A stretch of 44,287 nucleotides of DNA from Priapulus caudatus (lineage: Eukaryota > Priapulida > Priapulimorpha > Priapulimorphida > Priapulidae). Below are positions 7,573 through 18,180 of the stretch, one piece after another (the first letter of the stretch is position 1; each line of letters begins with the position of its first letter). The position numbers and the translations under genes were made by a program. The stretch is from assembly GCF_000485595.1 (NCBI RefSeq), contig NW_014577552.1, positions 65,682-109,968 of the forward strand. Reading direction: 5' to 3'. A model generated the notes under the pieces. It worked only from the letters and a program-made list of their open reading frames with translations. It ran no database searches and had not been told where the DNA came from.

Positions 7573-10500
7573 CTAGAAGGCCAGTCTGGTCTTTCGAGGT
7601 GTAACTCCTGTGTACTGGTTGGCAGTCTTGTACGGTGTCAACTCGACATCCGTGAGATCACCCGGCTGAAAATGAACCACAAGAATGTGTGATGTCACAT
7701 ATAAGGCCACTTAATCTCTACAGAACAAATATGATAAACCAGCAGCAACCACCCATCCTACACGCACACGCACGCACACATGTACACACATGCATGCAAA
7801 CACACGCACGCACGCACACACACACAGACACACACACACACACACACATACATGCACGCACACACATACACATACAGAAAGACAGAGAGAGAGAGAGAGA
7901 AAGAAAGAGAGAGCAAGAGAGAAAGAGAGGGGAAGTGAGAAAGAGAGAGAGCAAGAGAGAAAGAGAGGGGAAGTGAGAAAGAGAGGAGGAGTGTGAGGGA
8001 GCGAGAGCAAGTGAGTGTCAGATAGTGAAAGGGAGAAAACACCAATCTGTGAAAGACTGACCTTGTAGTCGAGTTGTTTCTTCCTGCACCAGGCCTGGAA
8101 GCATTTCTCGGCGATTGCTAAGCTTCGCACATCGGTTGTCTTACACCACACCCGCACCCACTGCTCTGCGAATGTTTCCGGCAGCATGTGTGATACCTAC
8201 GTAGGGTAACGTAGAAAATTAGAGCCACAGTGTGACTGGGCTCAACCAAAGGATAGGCCGTTGCTGAAAAGCAAGTGTCTGTCTCCACCCATCTAACTCT
8301 CCCTTGTCTTTAGTTGACACTTACTTCATCAGCTCCTATTATATCATAATATGCCTATACCCATATATAGTGATGTCACGATCATCGATTATACTCGATC
8401 ATCGGTTGAACAGTGGCTCGTACCAAGCGCTTGGTTATCAACATCCATAATCGATTTCATCACACACAAAAAAAAATTGAAATAAATGTAAAACTTGGAA
8501 AAGTGATGAGAATCAGAGATATCATCACTACTATACAAGTTATCCTTTATTAACATACATGTATTATACACACAGTAGTAAACAGTGCAAAACAAACAGT
8601 AAACAGGGCTAAACAAGCACATACATGCACACGACGTTACGCACACGCAGGCATTCACCACCCCGAGTAACCGATCATCGGTTACTTGGGTCCAACCGAT
8701 GATCGATTACAAAATTACAACCGATTGACAACACTACCCATATAGCATATTCTCATACCTGTTCTTTGCGCACTTGCACGGCCACCGCAGGGTCCTTTTT
8801 TGAATAGAAGCGGACATGGTCTATCGGATTCTTATCCTGCATTCCGTAACTGAAAACAGTTATCTGCAACAATGCAAGCATGTGAGATGGATGTGGAGGC
8901 ATGTGAGATGGATGGTGGTGAGCGCAGCTGAGTGGATGTGAGGCATGTGAGATGGATGTGGAGGCATGTGAGATGGATGGTGAGGCATGTGAGATGGATG
9001 TGGAGGCATGTGAGATGGATGGTGAGGCATGTGACATGGATGTGGAGGCATGTGAGATGGATGGTGAGGCATATGACATGGGTGTGGAGGCATGTGAGGC
9101 ATATGAGACAGATGTTAAGGTGTGTGAGGCAGATGTTGAGGCATATGAGACAGATGTTAAGGTGTGTGAGATGGACGTTGATGTGTGTGAGACAGATGTT
9201 GAGGCACGTGAGATGAATCTTGAGGCGGCATCGTATTTACACGCTACAAAGGTGCCAATCTCAATATCACACACAATGACCCTCTTGTGCTCTGCAGGCA
9301 TCCATTTCAGTATATGGCGCCACCTGGTAGAACATACCTGAACTACAAGGCTCTCTGCTAAGGGGAGTTCACAATCAACATCCACGTCTGTAAAGCCATC
9401 CTGTCTCATCTCTTTCACTAGTTCTTCTTTAGTAAGTGCCGTAACGATCTCATCTCTCACCTAAATACGAATACATACAGCTGTCACTAAGGTTACACTT
9501 GACGAAGCCTACATGTGGCCTATAATCATGGACAACCTAACGTGTATCTCCATCCACCGGAGACACATCGTCCAATGTCTTTCTCACACAGATTTCTTTT
9601 CTATTTAACACTATGAAATCAAAATCAACACGATTCACCATGGTTGATGAATAAAAAATATAAAAAATGAATTAATGTTCGCTTGAAGGCAGGTTTAGCG
9701 GGGCATTGTTGAACGCTCGTGGACTCGAGCACCACACATGCTCACACACGCTCACACGCCCACACACACTCATGCACACACGCTCACACGCACGCTCACA
9801 CGCACGCACGCTCACACAACCACACACTCACAGACGCTCACACATGCTTACACACACACATGCTCTCATGCACACACTCACACACGTTTACACGCGTTCA
9901 CACGCACTCACACGCCCTCTCTCACACGCACACACGCCCTCACACACACACTCACAGACGCTCACACATGCTTACACACACACGCGCTCTCATGCACACA
10001 CTCACACACTCACACACGTTTACACGCACTCACACGCCCACACTCACGCACACACTCACACACACACACACACACACTCACACACACACACGTTCACACG
10101 CACACACTCACACACGTTTACACGCACTCACACGCCCACACTCACGCACACACTCACACGCGTTCACACGCACTCACACACCCACACTCACGCACGCGCG
10201 ATGCCAGCTACTCACAGCGACGTCATTCAGCGCCTCCCGCGGCAGCGGCTGCGTCTGCCCGACGCACTTGTACAGCTGCCTGCGAACGATGCGCTCCAGT
10301 ATGTCGCGCGCCGGCCGCAGCTCGGCCTCGTCCGAGTACAGGATCTGCTGGTAGACGTGGTCGGTCAGCTTCGTGAACGCCTCCATGTCGTCGATCGCCT
10401 CGGACATGCGCACCAGACGGCCGCCCCGACCCCTGAACCTGAAATCAGACCAACGTATTAGCCAGCGAGCCGTGCAGCCGTGATTTGCACGGTCAGTTTT

Positions 10501-13500
10501 GAAACTGCAAGGCCAAAAAAATTTTTTAATTTAATTGGGAGGACCCCCTCTCATACTCTCTCCCCCCCGTGAACGCCTATGGCGTTCACGAAGACCGCCT
10601 ACTCTGAGACACAAAAAAATTGTACTCCCAAATATTTTTTCTGCACTCACAATACTCATTCCTGGCTAATACCCTGAGTCAGACCACGCGTGCACTCCGA
10701 TGATGATTGATATGATCAGGGGTAGATAATGACAATGTCAATGACAATGACAATGTCATTATCTAACCCTGTACTACCCATTTGTCCCCTTTCTGTCCCA
10801 TTTTCTGTCACATTTTTCCTCTGTCCTACCCATTTGTCATTATCTACCTCTGATATGATCTTTGTGGCTGATATGATTGACATGTTCGATATGATATCGG
10901 CTGAGAATTGTTTTTGTAATCGATATGTTCGATATGATATCGGCTGAGAATTGTTTTTGTAATCGATACGATCGATACGATATCGACGGAGAATGATTTT
11001 CGTGACAAGCCAGACAATGTTCGACGAGGGCTTTCACTTGATATGAGTACTGGCGTATATTTTTGGAGGAAGATACATGCATGTGTAAAAATGTCAAATA
11101 TAGATTTACAGAACTTTAACATATGGTAATGATAGACAAGGCCAATTGAGCTAGAAACAAGCAGTTCTTACATATCTAACTAGTGATTTAATATATATTT
11201 ATCTAGTAGTGCATCTTATCCCTCGTAAGCGCCTAGATGGCACATAAGGCAGTAGTGGGTGGCAGGGCTAACAGCCCTGCACTGGAAAACAAATCTAGTT
11301 AGGCCACAATTTAAAAAAAATTTGTTTGCCCTCACCCGACCCAGGCTAAAAAGTTAAAAATTTTTTACGAGGGGGGTCTTTTTACAAATTCAGCATGGTG
11401 TCTACATGCTCGGGTGTGCTTGTGTGGAGATACCTTTTATGTTGAATGTTTGTTTTGCTTGGTACATATAATGTATTGCCTACAGATTTATATAGTGTAC
11501 AGTAATACAATTTGTAAAAAAAATGAATGGAAAAGATCAATAAAAATGTTTGAGTCGGCCCCTTTTTGGCGGGTCGGTCGGGTGAGGGCAAACAAACAAT
11601 ATTTTTATTATGGCCTTATGGAAACAGTAGGGAATACGTTTTCGTAACCCCGGCTTCTAACCTCTTTCTGCAAACCGAGAAATTGTTTGTACCTGAGATG
11701 ATCGTTGGCCTTGAAAAATGCCTCTGTGACCATGGCTTCGACACACTGGCAAACAGAGTGCTGGTAGGCACGGCGATGAAGCGCGTTCCTCGTGTGGAAC
11801 ATGTCATAGATATTAGTCACCTCCTGTTTAAAATTAATTTACAATTACTGAAAGTTGACAGCGTTTTGAGCAGGGTAAAAAATACACGGGAGCGATGAGC
11901 GATTCGCTCTTCAAACCTCCGAAATCGCTCCCGTGAGGCTCAAAATAGCTCCCGTAAAATTTTTGACGAGAGCTATTTTTCCCACAGACTTGAAAAAGAC
12001 TCCCATGAAAAAAAAGAAAGGTTTTCCCTGGTTTTGAGAGATGTTATGTATGTAATGCAGACGACAGATGACTCATGCAGTGGACATGTAAATCATAGAA
12101 ACAACAGACCCAACATAAACAGCAGTTGTATCATAGAAGCAACTAAGGTATCATACAAACAACTTATTATACAAATAATGGACGTATTGTACAAACAATG
12201 TGTGTATTATACAAACAATTGATTTATTATACAAACAATGGATGTATTATACAAACAATGGATGTATTATACAAACAATTGGTGTATTATATAAACAATG
12301 GGTGTATTATACAAACACTGAATGTAATATAAAAACAATAGATACATTATAAAACTAGACAGAGTGCACTCACGGAGAGTGCATACCTCCGCCAGCGACA
12401 TACGCCATACGCCATACGACTCACGAACACACGAATAACCCACGATATACGCCAGCGTTACGCTATACGTCCATACAAACATCAGGTAGGATATCGATTG
12501 TGAGGGTCACCTTGTCTCTCATGCAGATCTGTTTCTCTCCATCGCATTCAAGAACACGTGCAAACTTCATCACCCTCGAGTGGTCAAAGTTGTTGCCGAT
12601 GCCAAGGTGGTAGCAGTCACGTGCAAAGTAGTCCCACTTGTCAACATCAATGCTATTGCGCTTGTTTGCTACAATCTATAAAAGAAACGCTCCGAATAAT
12701 CTGATGCATGGAATGCACAAGCGAGTCTTTTTTAAATGCAGTTACTTCATGACCATAATCGTTCATTTATATACGCATAGATGCATATAATTAATATATG
12801 TGATTATATATATTATCAAGAGCAGATAAAGAAGCTTCTTTATCTGCTCTTGATATTATATATATATATATGTGTAGTTGATTATTTTTATTTTTATATG
12901 TTTAGGATTGCTCACCTCATACAAAAAGCTCTTGTTTTCATCTCTGCCTTCATATGACCACTGCCAAATCAAATACGAACATTTCAAATTTCAGTACAAC
13001 AAATCAACACAAGACTACCCAGCAGACTCACACCAACTGAATGAAAACATAGAATAACCTCACTCGGACATTGGTGCACACCTACCTTGCCAGTTTTCGC
13101 CACGGGTCCAGCTATCTGTTCTGTGATGAACGTTATGTCTCTGTCGTCGAGACCGTATTGGTTGAACTCCTCCTTCAAGCCATTAACCTCAACTAGATGC
13201 TTGAACATAGCGACTGAGCCCTGCTCATGCTACAAGAAACACAAACAATTCTTTGTTTCTATTGCATTCTGCACAAACCACATCACCACAGTACTATAGT
13301 ACATGTGTTGCTCTTTAGCATTATTAGAGACACGATGAGTGTGATTGGGACGATTTTGCAAGTAAAACTGGTTGAAATGCTGAGAATCAGGACACCGACA
13401 ATATATATGGACATATGTAAACATGATAACTTGCCTAATTGTCAATGGTGAGTGTAAACTGTGTTTCGCTATTGTTTACTCACCAGAATGGTCACTGTTT

Positions 13501-16500
13501 TTTTTAATACAAATCTGTTAAAGATCTTGAAGAAAACATACGAACAGTTAAATCTAGCTTTCTTTAAAACTACAAAAGATAGGTAGCAACTCGTTTTTAA
13601 CTTTTAAAACTTAATGTATAAAACAACAATTTACTAAATATGTAGTCGTTCGCATAACTTTGTGACCAATGACTCCATGAACCTACTCACCAAAATGGTA
13701 GGTAACTGAAAAAAATTGGTCTTATGCAGTGTGTAGAAATATAGGGCACAGATTTACGACACAAAATATCTAACTGCCATCGCTCTACCACGATTAATTG
13801 CGTTTGATCACAACATCTTACAAGAGTGACTGTGTGTTACAAGTACAACAACAGCTTCTGCAAGCATTGCAAATGGTACATCATGAGAAAGCGAATTAGA
13901 ACTCACGGTCCACTTCCGATCGGGAAGGAGCTTGCGTATGAACTTGGCATCAAACAAGTGGGAGAAAGGACCGTGACCTGAAATACATAGCACAATGCAT
14001 ACAGCAACTAGACAGAGGGCACTCAAAGCGAGTGCATACCTCCGCGAGCGTGTAACATGTATACATGTGTATAACAGCTGGCTCGCTGCTGCTGCTGCCT
14101 GGACGTTCTAAGGCGAGCTGCTGCTGCCTGGACGTTCTAAGGCCAGCTGGTGCTGAATCGATCGCGCCAACGCTACAGCGTATAACAGCTGCCTCGCTGC
14201 TGGCTACACACACACACGAACACACACACGAACATCAACATCACACGAGAGGGGTCACATTACCTCCCTGCAACTCCGTTGCGGAGGTAATTAAAGAGGA
14301 CATACGTAGTTTGGGGAGAAGGGCCTTAACATACCAACCATTTGTGTGTGTAGTGAGAGAAGGGGAGTAAGGAAAGTTGGGAAGTTCAAAAGCTTGTGAG
14401 TTCTTTATTGGTCTGTAGAAGTAGCAGGCATATAATGCAGAAGATCATTTTAATCGTCAGTCGAATATCCACAGTGTAGAAAGAGGTCCGTGGATGGGCT
14501 GCAGGGGGTCCGTGAACCAGGTGCATGCAAAATTGCGTGTTTATGTGCTTATGTGCAATTTTCTGGGGAGGGGTCTGTAGCTTTCACCAGATTCTCAAAG
14601 GGGTTCATGACTTAAAAAGGTTAGGAAGCACTGGTGTAGAAAGAAAACCACACTAATAAGTCTAATCTCGTACAGGTAAGTAACGGTCGAGAATCAAGAT
14701 AAATCGTGTAGATTTTATCAAAATTGTGCCCTTAGGCCAAAACAAAATATAGGTGTGGTTACGGTTTCCCGACCGACTCTATTTATTCCCAGCGACCCTA
14801 AACATTTTAATTGTCAATTTTCTTTAAAGTAAAAAAAAAAATTTAAAAATGAAAATATTTTTTTTTTGGATTTGGACAGTTTCTGTTTCAAGGCACAACG
14901 CACATCCTTCGGACATCGTTCGTAAATAAAATATTTCAAGAAAATAAAATGTTTTCCTTACCCACCTACCCTATTTTTTTCCGGCATGTAACGGTAACCA
15001 CACATATATTTTGTTTTGGCCTTATGCATGATCGTGGGATATCGCGATAAGAAGTCATTCATCCTAGAGTTGCGCGTAGTTGACACGTATGTGTCAACCT
15101 GAGCTGGTGAGATTTAGCGCTGTGACAAGCTGCTCACCTAGGTCGTGGCAGAGACCGGCAATCTGCACGCACAGGATGTCCAGCTCAGATATCTGCAGGC
15201 CCGGTTGTCGGCACCTCAACTTTCTAGCTAGCTCTCCGGCCAAGTAGCACACGCTGTCGGGAATTGACAAGGTCAATCGATGAGCAAATCAATCACAAAG
15301 CAATCATTGTCTGAATTAACCAGAAAGCAAACACTTAGAAAGAGATATATTAGTTATAGACTCGAACTTACTCAATTATCATGGATACTCTGAGAATATG
15401 AATTAATAGAGAGTTACTGTGCCGGACATAAAAAAGGAAATAATATCCCCGCTCACTTTAGTTTAGCCACGCGCAAAATGATGACTGACAGAAATGTTGC
15501 ACAGGCATCCCAGTCAGTGTTACATCGCTATGCCCCGAATCTCAACAGTAACGACAAAGGGTTTTGCTACGGATTACTTGCACGTTGCCTACACACCCCA
15601 CAGGCACTTAGAGCGTTTCAATAAAAAAAATAATGCTAAATAAACACGAAATGTATTTAGTACGAAAGTCTCAATGTCTCTCTACTCTCTTTCGCCCGAT
15701 AATTTCCTGTAAATGCCGTTCAAATGTGACACACCCGAGGGAATGCTCGAATCGGTTATGCGAAGCTCCAGGAAAGACATAGTAGGTGCCGCCGAGCTGC
15801 TTGAGATGCCTGAGCCGCTGGAACTGTGGAGTATCGATGATCTTCACACAGACCGGATGCAGCTCTATGTGGCCATGTATCGGATCGTTGAACACCTGAA
15901 ACACGGAGACGGTGCTGACACCTGTGGCCGTCACGATCGCAAAACAAATGCGCGCACATCGAGATGTCACTAGAAGTGTGCCTTGGGGCATTTTTATGCC
16001 AGACTGCAAAATATCCCTCGAGTAGCTGGTACTTACAGGTTGACCCATTCTATACACACACTTACATGCATGCACACACATATCTACATATACATTTGTT
16101 TATATACATGAATGTAATACTATGCAGTTAGCTACAAGTTGGCTTCTTTGATGACTGCTCTATTATCAGTCGTTTGTGTACCTTCAGGTTGTCTATTAAC
16201 GAGGAAGGCTTCCCATCTGTCCGGGCTGTGTAAACTCCGTTGTCCTGTCCCGGCTGTAAGAGTTGCATGGCCTTCAGCCGATCTCCAACAGCTCTGCGTG
16301 AACACAGAGCAATCGTTGCCTGATTTAACCATGAAGCAAACCCTTAGAAAGAGATATATTAGTCATAGACTAGATCTGATTCAATTATCATGGATACTCT
16401 GAGAATAAGAATTAATAAAGGTCCGGACAAACAGGTATACTAGCATTGCCATGTGGTACATACGTGATTCCCATATCTTTTAGATCTTCGTTTGTTAAAC

Positions 16501-17182
16501 GAGAGAGAATAGATCCATCAATGTGATTTTCTGAAGAAGAAAACACACACACACACATTTTAAGTAACCATGTAATTGTAATAAAACGTGTAGGATTACT
16601 TTCAAAATAGTTTGTCAATTCCAATGTTACATTTACTGCACAAAAGACATCAATGTTCCTCTCTGTGTAGGACAACTAGAATAGAGATGCCGACATTCTT
16701 CTGGCTGTATTAAGCAATAGCAATTAGCAATAACATTGACGATTGTAATTGGCTACATATCGAAATGCAAGTCTGTGGACACAAGAAAGATAAAGCCAGT
16801 TTTGCTGTTAATGTACATGCTTTTTGCTGTTATTTGCATATTCAATGTGCTATGGTAGTCGATCAGAACAATGAGAACATGCACCTACTTCTAAACCAAT
16901 AGACCTTAAGACAGATCTCTTTAGAGTTAGTACCTTTGTACAATGACAGTACGGATAAACCACAGTGAAATATCAAAATAGTATGTGAAAATAGTTGTCA
17001 TGCTGCTGTAGCTAATTCAAATACGTACGGATAAACGCTGCAGACAAATGACCTAGGCCGTTATCAGACAGGAAATCACCAACTTCCGAAATAGTAAAGC
17101 TTCGGCTTTCATTTAGATCTAATGCCACTTTCTTCACGGGCATTCCAGCCAAGGGAGAAGAATTTGGTCGCTTCTCTGCCAT
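7573..17182 (-). CDS. SAMHD1: SAMHD1, dNTP triphosphohydrolase (15 exons, complete)
   Basis: The enzyme cleaves dNTPs to deoxynucleoside plus triphosphate. Exons in coding order: 17182-17029, 16530-16464, 16293-16182, 15895-15735, 15253-15138, 13977-13907, 13229-13086, 12960-12916, 12675-12511, 11823-11693, 10438-10216, 9460-9338, 8863-8759, 8196-8062, 7665-7573. All introns are GT-AG, all phases close, and the total is 1845 nt (614 aa; human 626). The SAM domain is about residues 29-92 and the HD domain starts near 112. Catalytic residues are His162, His201-Asp202 and Asp302 (human H167, H206, D207, D311). The GTP-site residues Asp132, Gln137 and Arg140 are kept. Near the C terminus Thr594-Pro-Tyr-Lys aligns with human Thr592, and Arg442-x-Leu444 with the cyclin-binding RxL. 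The N terminus has KRP, weakly like the human nuclear signal. Confidence 0.95.
7757..8010. repeat. Compound (CA)n / (GA)n microsatellite, SAMHD1 intron 14
   Basis: A CA-rich block (about 7760-7872) is followed by a GA-rich block (about 7878-8005) with a repeated GAGAGGGGAAGTGAGAAAGA unit. Long ORFs over it on both strands are translation artefacts of the repeat. Confidence 0.9.
8885..9225. repeat. 21/42-bp minisatellite, SAMHD1 intron 12
   Basis: Units of 21 bp alternate between two types, one ending GATGTGGAGG and one ending GATGGTGAGG, both after CATGTGAGATG. This gives a 42-bp higher-order period that decays toward 9225. It gives apparent His/Pro/Met or Cys-Glu-Met ORFs that are not genes. 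Confidence 0.9.
9727..10198. repeat. CACACT/CACACG-rich satellite, SAMHD1 intron 11
   Basis: About 470 bp of CA-rich sequence with recurring CTCACACACG and CTCACACGC blocks ends about 18 bases before the exon 11 donor (10215). Three overlapping His/Thr-rich ORFs come from the repeat alone. Confidence 0.9.
10568..10590. repeat. 10-bp stem hairpin in SAMHD1 intron 10
   Basis: CGTGAACGCC, then TAT, then GGCGTTCACG forms a perfect 10-bp stem with a 3-base loop next to a run of seven Cs. Confidence 0.75.
10717..10852. mobile_element. 136-bp MITE, CAGGGGTAGATAAT ends, 7-bp TSD
   Basis: The element starts CAGGGGTAGATAATGAC and ends GTCATTATCTACCTCTG. It is bracketed by exact 7-bp repeats ATATGAT (10710-10716 and 10853-10859). 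Its ends match the 754-bp foldback element at 20668-21421, which also has a 7-bp duplication. It lies in SAMHD1 intron 10. Confidence 0.8.
10884..11010. repeat. 43-bp tandem repeat, about 2.9 copies
   Basis: The unit runs from GTTCGATATGATATCGGCTG to TTTTTGTAATCGATAT. The first two copies are nearly identical and the third is diverged. It lies in SAMHD1 intron 10. Confidence 0.85.
11302..11615 (+). mobile_element. Harbinger-like MITE, copy 1
   Basis: Inverted ends run GGCC-A/T-rich-GTTTGCCCTCACCCGAC and its reverse complement. It is flanked by TTA on both sides (11299-11301, 11616-11618). GGCC-type ends plus a 3-bp TWA duplication fit PIF/Harbinger. It lies in SAMHD1 intron 10, 78 bases from exon 10. 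A clear second copy is inverted at 42680-42977. Confidence 0.8.
11871..12030. mobile_element. hAT-type MITE, copy 1, 8-bp TSD
   Basis: The element runs from CAGGGTAAAAAATACACGGG to TTTTCCCTG, with perfect 8-bp flanks GTTTTGAG (11863-11870, 12031-12038). The flank fits the hAT pattern nTnnnnAn. Repeated CGGGAGC/GCTCCCGT motifs lie inside. It starts 48 bases upstream of the exon 10 acceptor, in SAMHD1 intron 9. A relative lies at 17918-18106. Confidence 0.85.
12147..12350. repeat. 20-bp minisatellite, SAMHD1 intron 9
   Basis: About ten units of TATTATACAAACAATGGATG with minor changes. It is followed at 12355 by a dispersed repeat also present near 14005. Confidence 0.88.
12355..12400 (+). repeat. 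Dispersed repeat, copy 1
   Basis: About 42 bases beginning ACTAGACAGAGTGCACTCAC match 14007-14050 with about five differences. Both copies lie in SAMHD1 introns. A hairpin at 14267-14298 with ATTACCTCC arms may be the other end of the second copy. Confidence 0.65.
12814..12855. repeat. Perfect 42-bp palindrome
   Basis: The left arm ATCAAGAGCAGATAAAGAAG is followed directly by its reverse complement, and one more pair outside also matches. AT-rich flanks continue the fold loosely. It lies in SAMHD1 intron 8. Confidence 0.88.
14007..14300. repeat. Dispersed repeat copy 2 with GCTGCTG tandem
   Basis: The left part (14007-14050) matches the repeat at 12355. Inside are two copies of a GCTGCTGCCTGGACGTTCTA unit (about 14085-14145). 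At the right end ATTACCTCC and GGAGGTAAT form an inverted pair. Taken together it looks like a non-autonomous mobile element, but its class is unclear. Confidence 0.5.
14735..15021. mobile_element. Harbinger-like MITE with TTA duplication
   Basis: The ends GGCCAAAACAAAATATAGGT and the matching reverse complement define 287 bp. TTA lies directly outside both ends (14732-14734, 15022-15024). End type and 3-bp duplication agree with the copies at 11302 and 42680, though the inside is different. It lies in SAMHD1 intron 5. Confidence 0.78.
15298..15416. repeat. Intron duplication, copy near exon 5
   Basis: About 115 bases with a shared core AGAAAGAGATATATTAG and ATCATGGATACTCTGAGAAT recur in the same orientation at 16310-16427. 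Each copy lies just upstream (in the gene's sense) of an exon: this one of exon 5, the other of exon 3. Confidence 0.8.
15590..15735. repeat. Intron 4 segment with a diverged copy upstream of the gene
   Basis: The stretch with AAATAAACACGAAATGTATTT and TAATTTCCTGTAAATNC is repeated at about 17847-18175. The upstream copy is interrupted by a hAT MITE, and this copy shows the empty site TTTAGTAC near 15656. Confidence 0.75.
16310..16427. repeat. Intron duplication, copy near exon 3
   Basis: This is the partner of 15298-15416, about 85-90 percent alike by eye. It starts about 17 bases from the exon 3 acceptor. Confidence 0.8.
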
Positions 17183-17646
17183 AGTCTGGTCACTCGTAAC
17201 TTGTATGGTGTTGTCCCACTTTTCACAAGGAGCAATTCTTTTATTAAATTGAAAGTGGAAGTTGTGTCATCTTGTGTACTTCACTTTTCCTAGCAACCAG
17301 TACTACTACTCTGAAAAAAACCCCAAGAAGATACAGTTAAAAACCAGTAGATCATGAGAAAAACCAAAGGAGAGGCAGTATAGTGGCTATCTATGTCTAG
17401 CAATGAAAGTGGAGAATACGTGCCACTCCCATTCCAGTGTGAATTAACCCATCCTCCATGTGTTATTGACGTGTACCTCTAGCCAATCAGCATTGCAACT
17501 AAACCGACCAAGCTCTACGACTGTTACACGGCTGTTACATGCCAACGTACTGTTAAGCGAGAAGGTAACTTGTGGCTACATTGCAAGAAGCTTTCTAAGA
17601 ACTCTGCTAGTTACAGTGTCATCATATGACACTGCCTACTGCCTGG

Positions 17647-17647
<1 letters not shown>
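17183..17647. other. SAMHD1 upstream region
   Basis: This should hold the SAMHD1 promoter and 5' UTR on the minus strand. I see no clear TATA box, CpG cluster or other recognisable site, and no other gene. Confidence 0.4.
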
Positions 17648-17719
<72 letters not shown>

Positions 17720-17790
17720 AGTGTGGGTATGTGTGTGTGTGCGCACACACGTGCATGCATGCGTGTGGGGGTGTGTGTGCGCGCGTGTGC
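17648..17790. repeat. (GT)n microsatellite
   Basis: A pure GT run of about 68 bp (17649-17716) grades into GT/GC-rich sequence with GCGCACACACGTGCATGC to about 17790. It can adopt left-handed DNA in principle. Confidence 0.95.
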
Positions 17791-17846
17791 TGTAGTGTGA
17801 GCGGGGTGGACTTGATCCTGCTGACAGTAGAGTAAGCCCCTACGCC

Positions 17847-18180
17847 CTACGGTCACAGGCACTTGGAACGTTGCAATAATACAATGATGATAAATAAACA
17901 CGAAATGTATTTGCTACCAGTGAAAAAAATACACGGGGGCTCGGGGCGATTTAGCCCCCGAAATGCCAAAAAGAGCCCCGGAAATGCCAAAAGGAGCCCC
18001 CGTAAATTTGCATAGAGTTCAATGCAAACCAAATTTTAGAGTGCTATTTTCATACGCGCGAGCTTGAAAAGTAGCCCCCGGAAAATAAATTATATTTTTT
18101 TCCCTGTTTGCTACCAAAGTCTTGATGTTTCTTTACGCTAAAATGCTGGTAATTTCCTGTAAATACTGTTCAAACGCTTC
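17847..18180. repeat. Diverged copy of SAMHD1 intron 4 flank
   Basis: Sequence on both sides of the MITE at 17918-18106 aligns with 15590-15725 in the same orientation, including CACAGGCACTT, AATAAACACGAAATGTATTT and AATTTCCTGTAAATAC. It is a local duplication and does not carry the SAMHD1 exon itself intact. Confidence 0.7.
17918..18106. mobile_element. hAT-type MITE, copy 2, 8-bp TSD
   Basis: This 189-bp element runs from CAGTGAAAAAAATACACGGG to TATTTTTTTCCCTG. The 8-bp flanks are exact: TTTGCTAC at 17910-17917 and 18107-18114, fitting nTnnnnAn. The paralogous sequence at about 15656 shows the unoccupied site. Confidence 0.88.

Noticed and set aside
7689-8045. His/Thr-rich, Arg/Glu-rich and Leu/Ser-rich ORFs on both strands
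   Set aside because: They are translations of CA and GA microsatellite in a SAMHD1 intron.
9706-10461. 251-codon His/Thr-rich plus-strand ORF
   Set aside because: It reads the CACACT satellite and the antisense of SAMHD1 exon 11.
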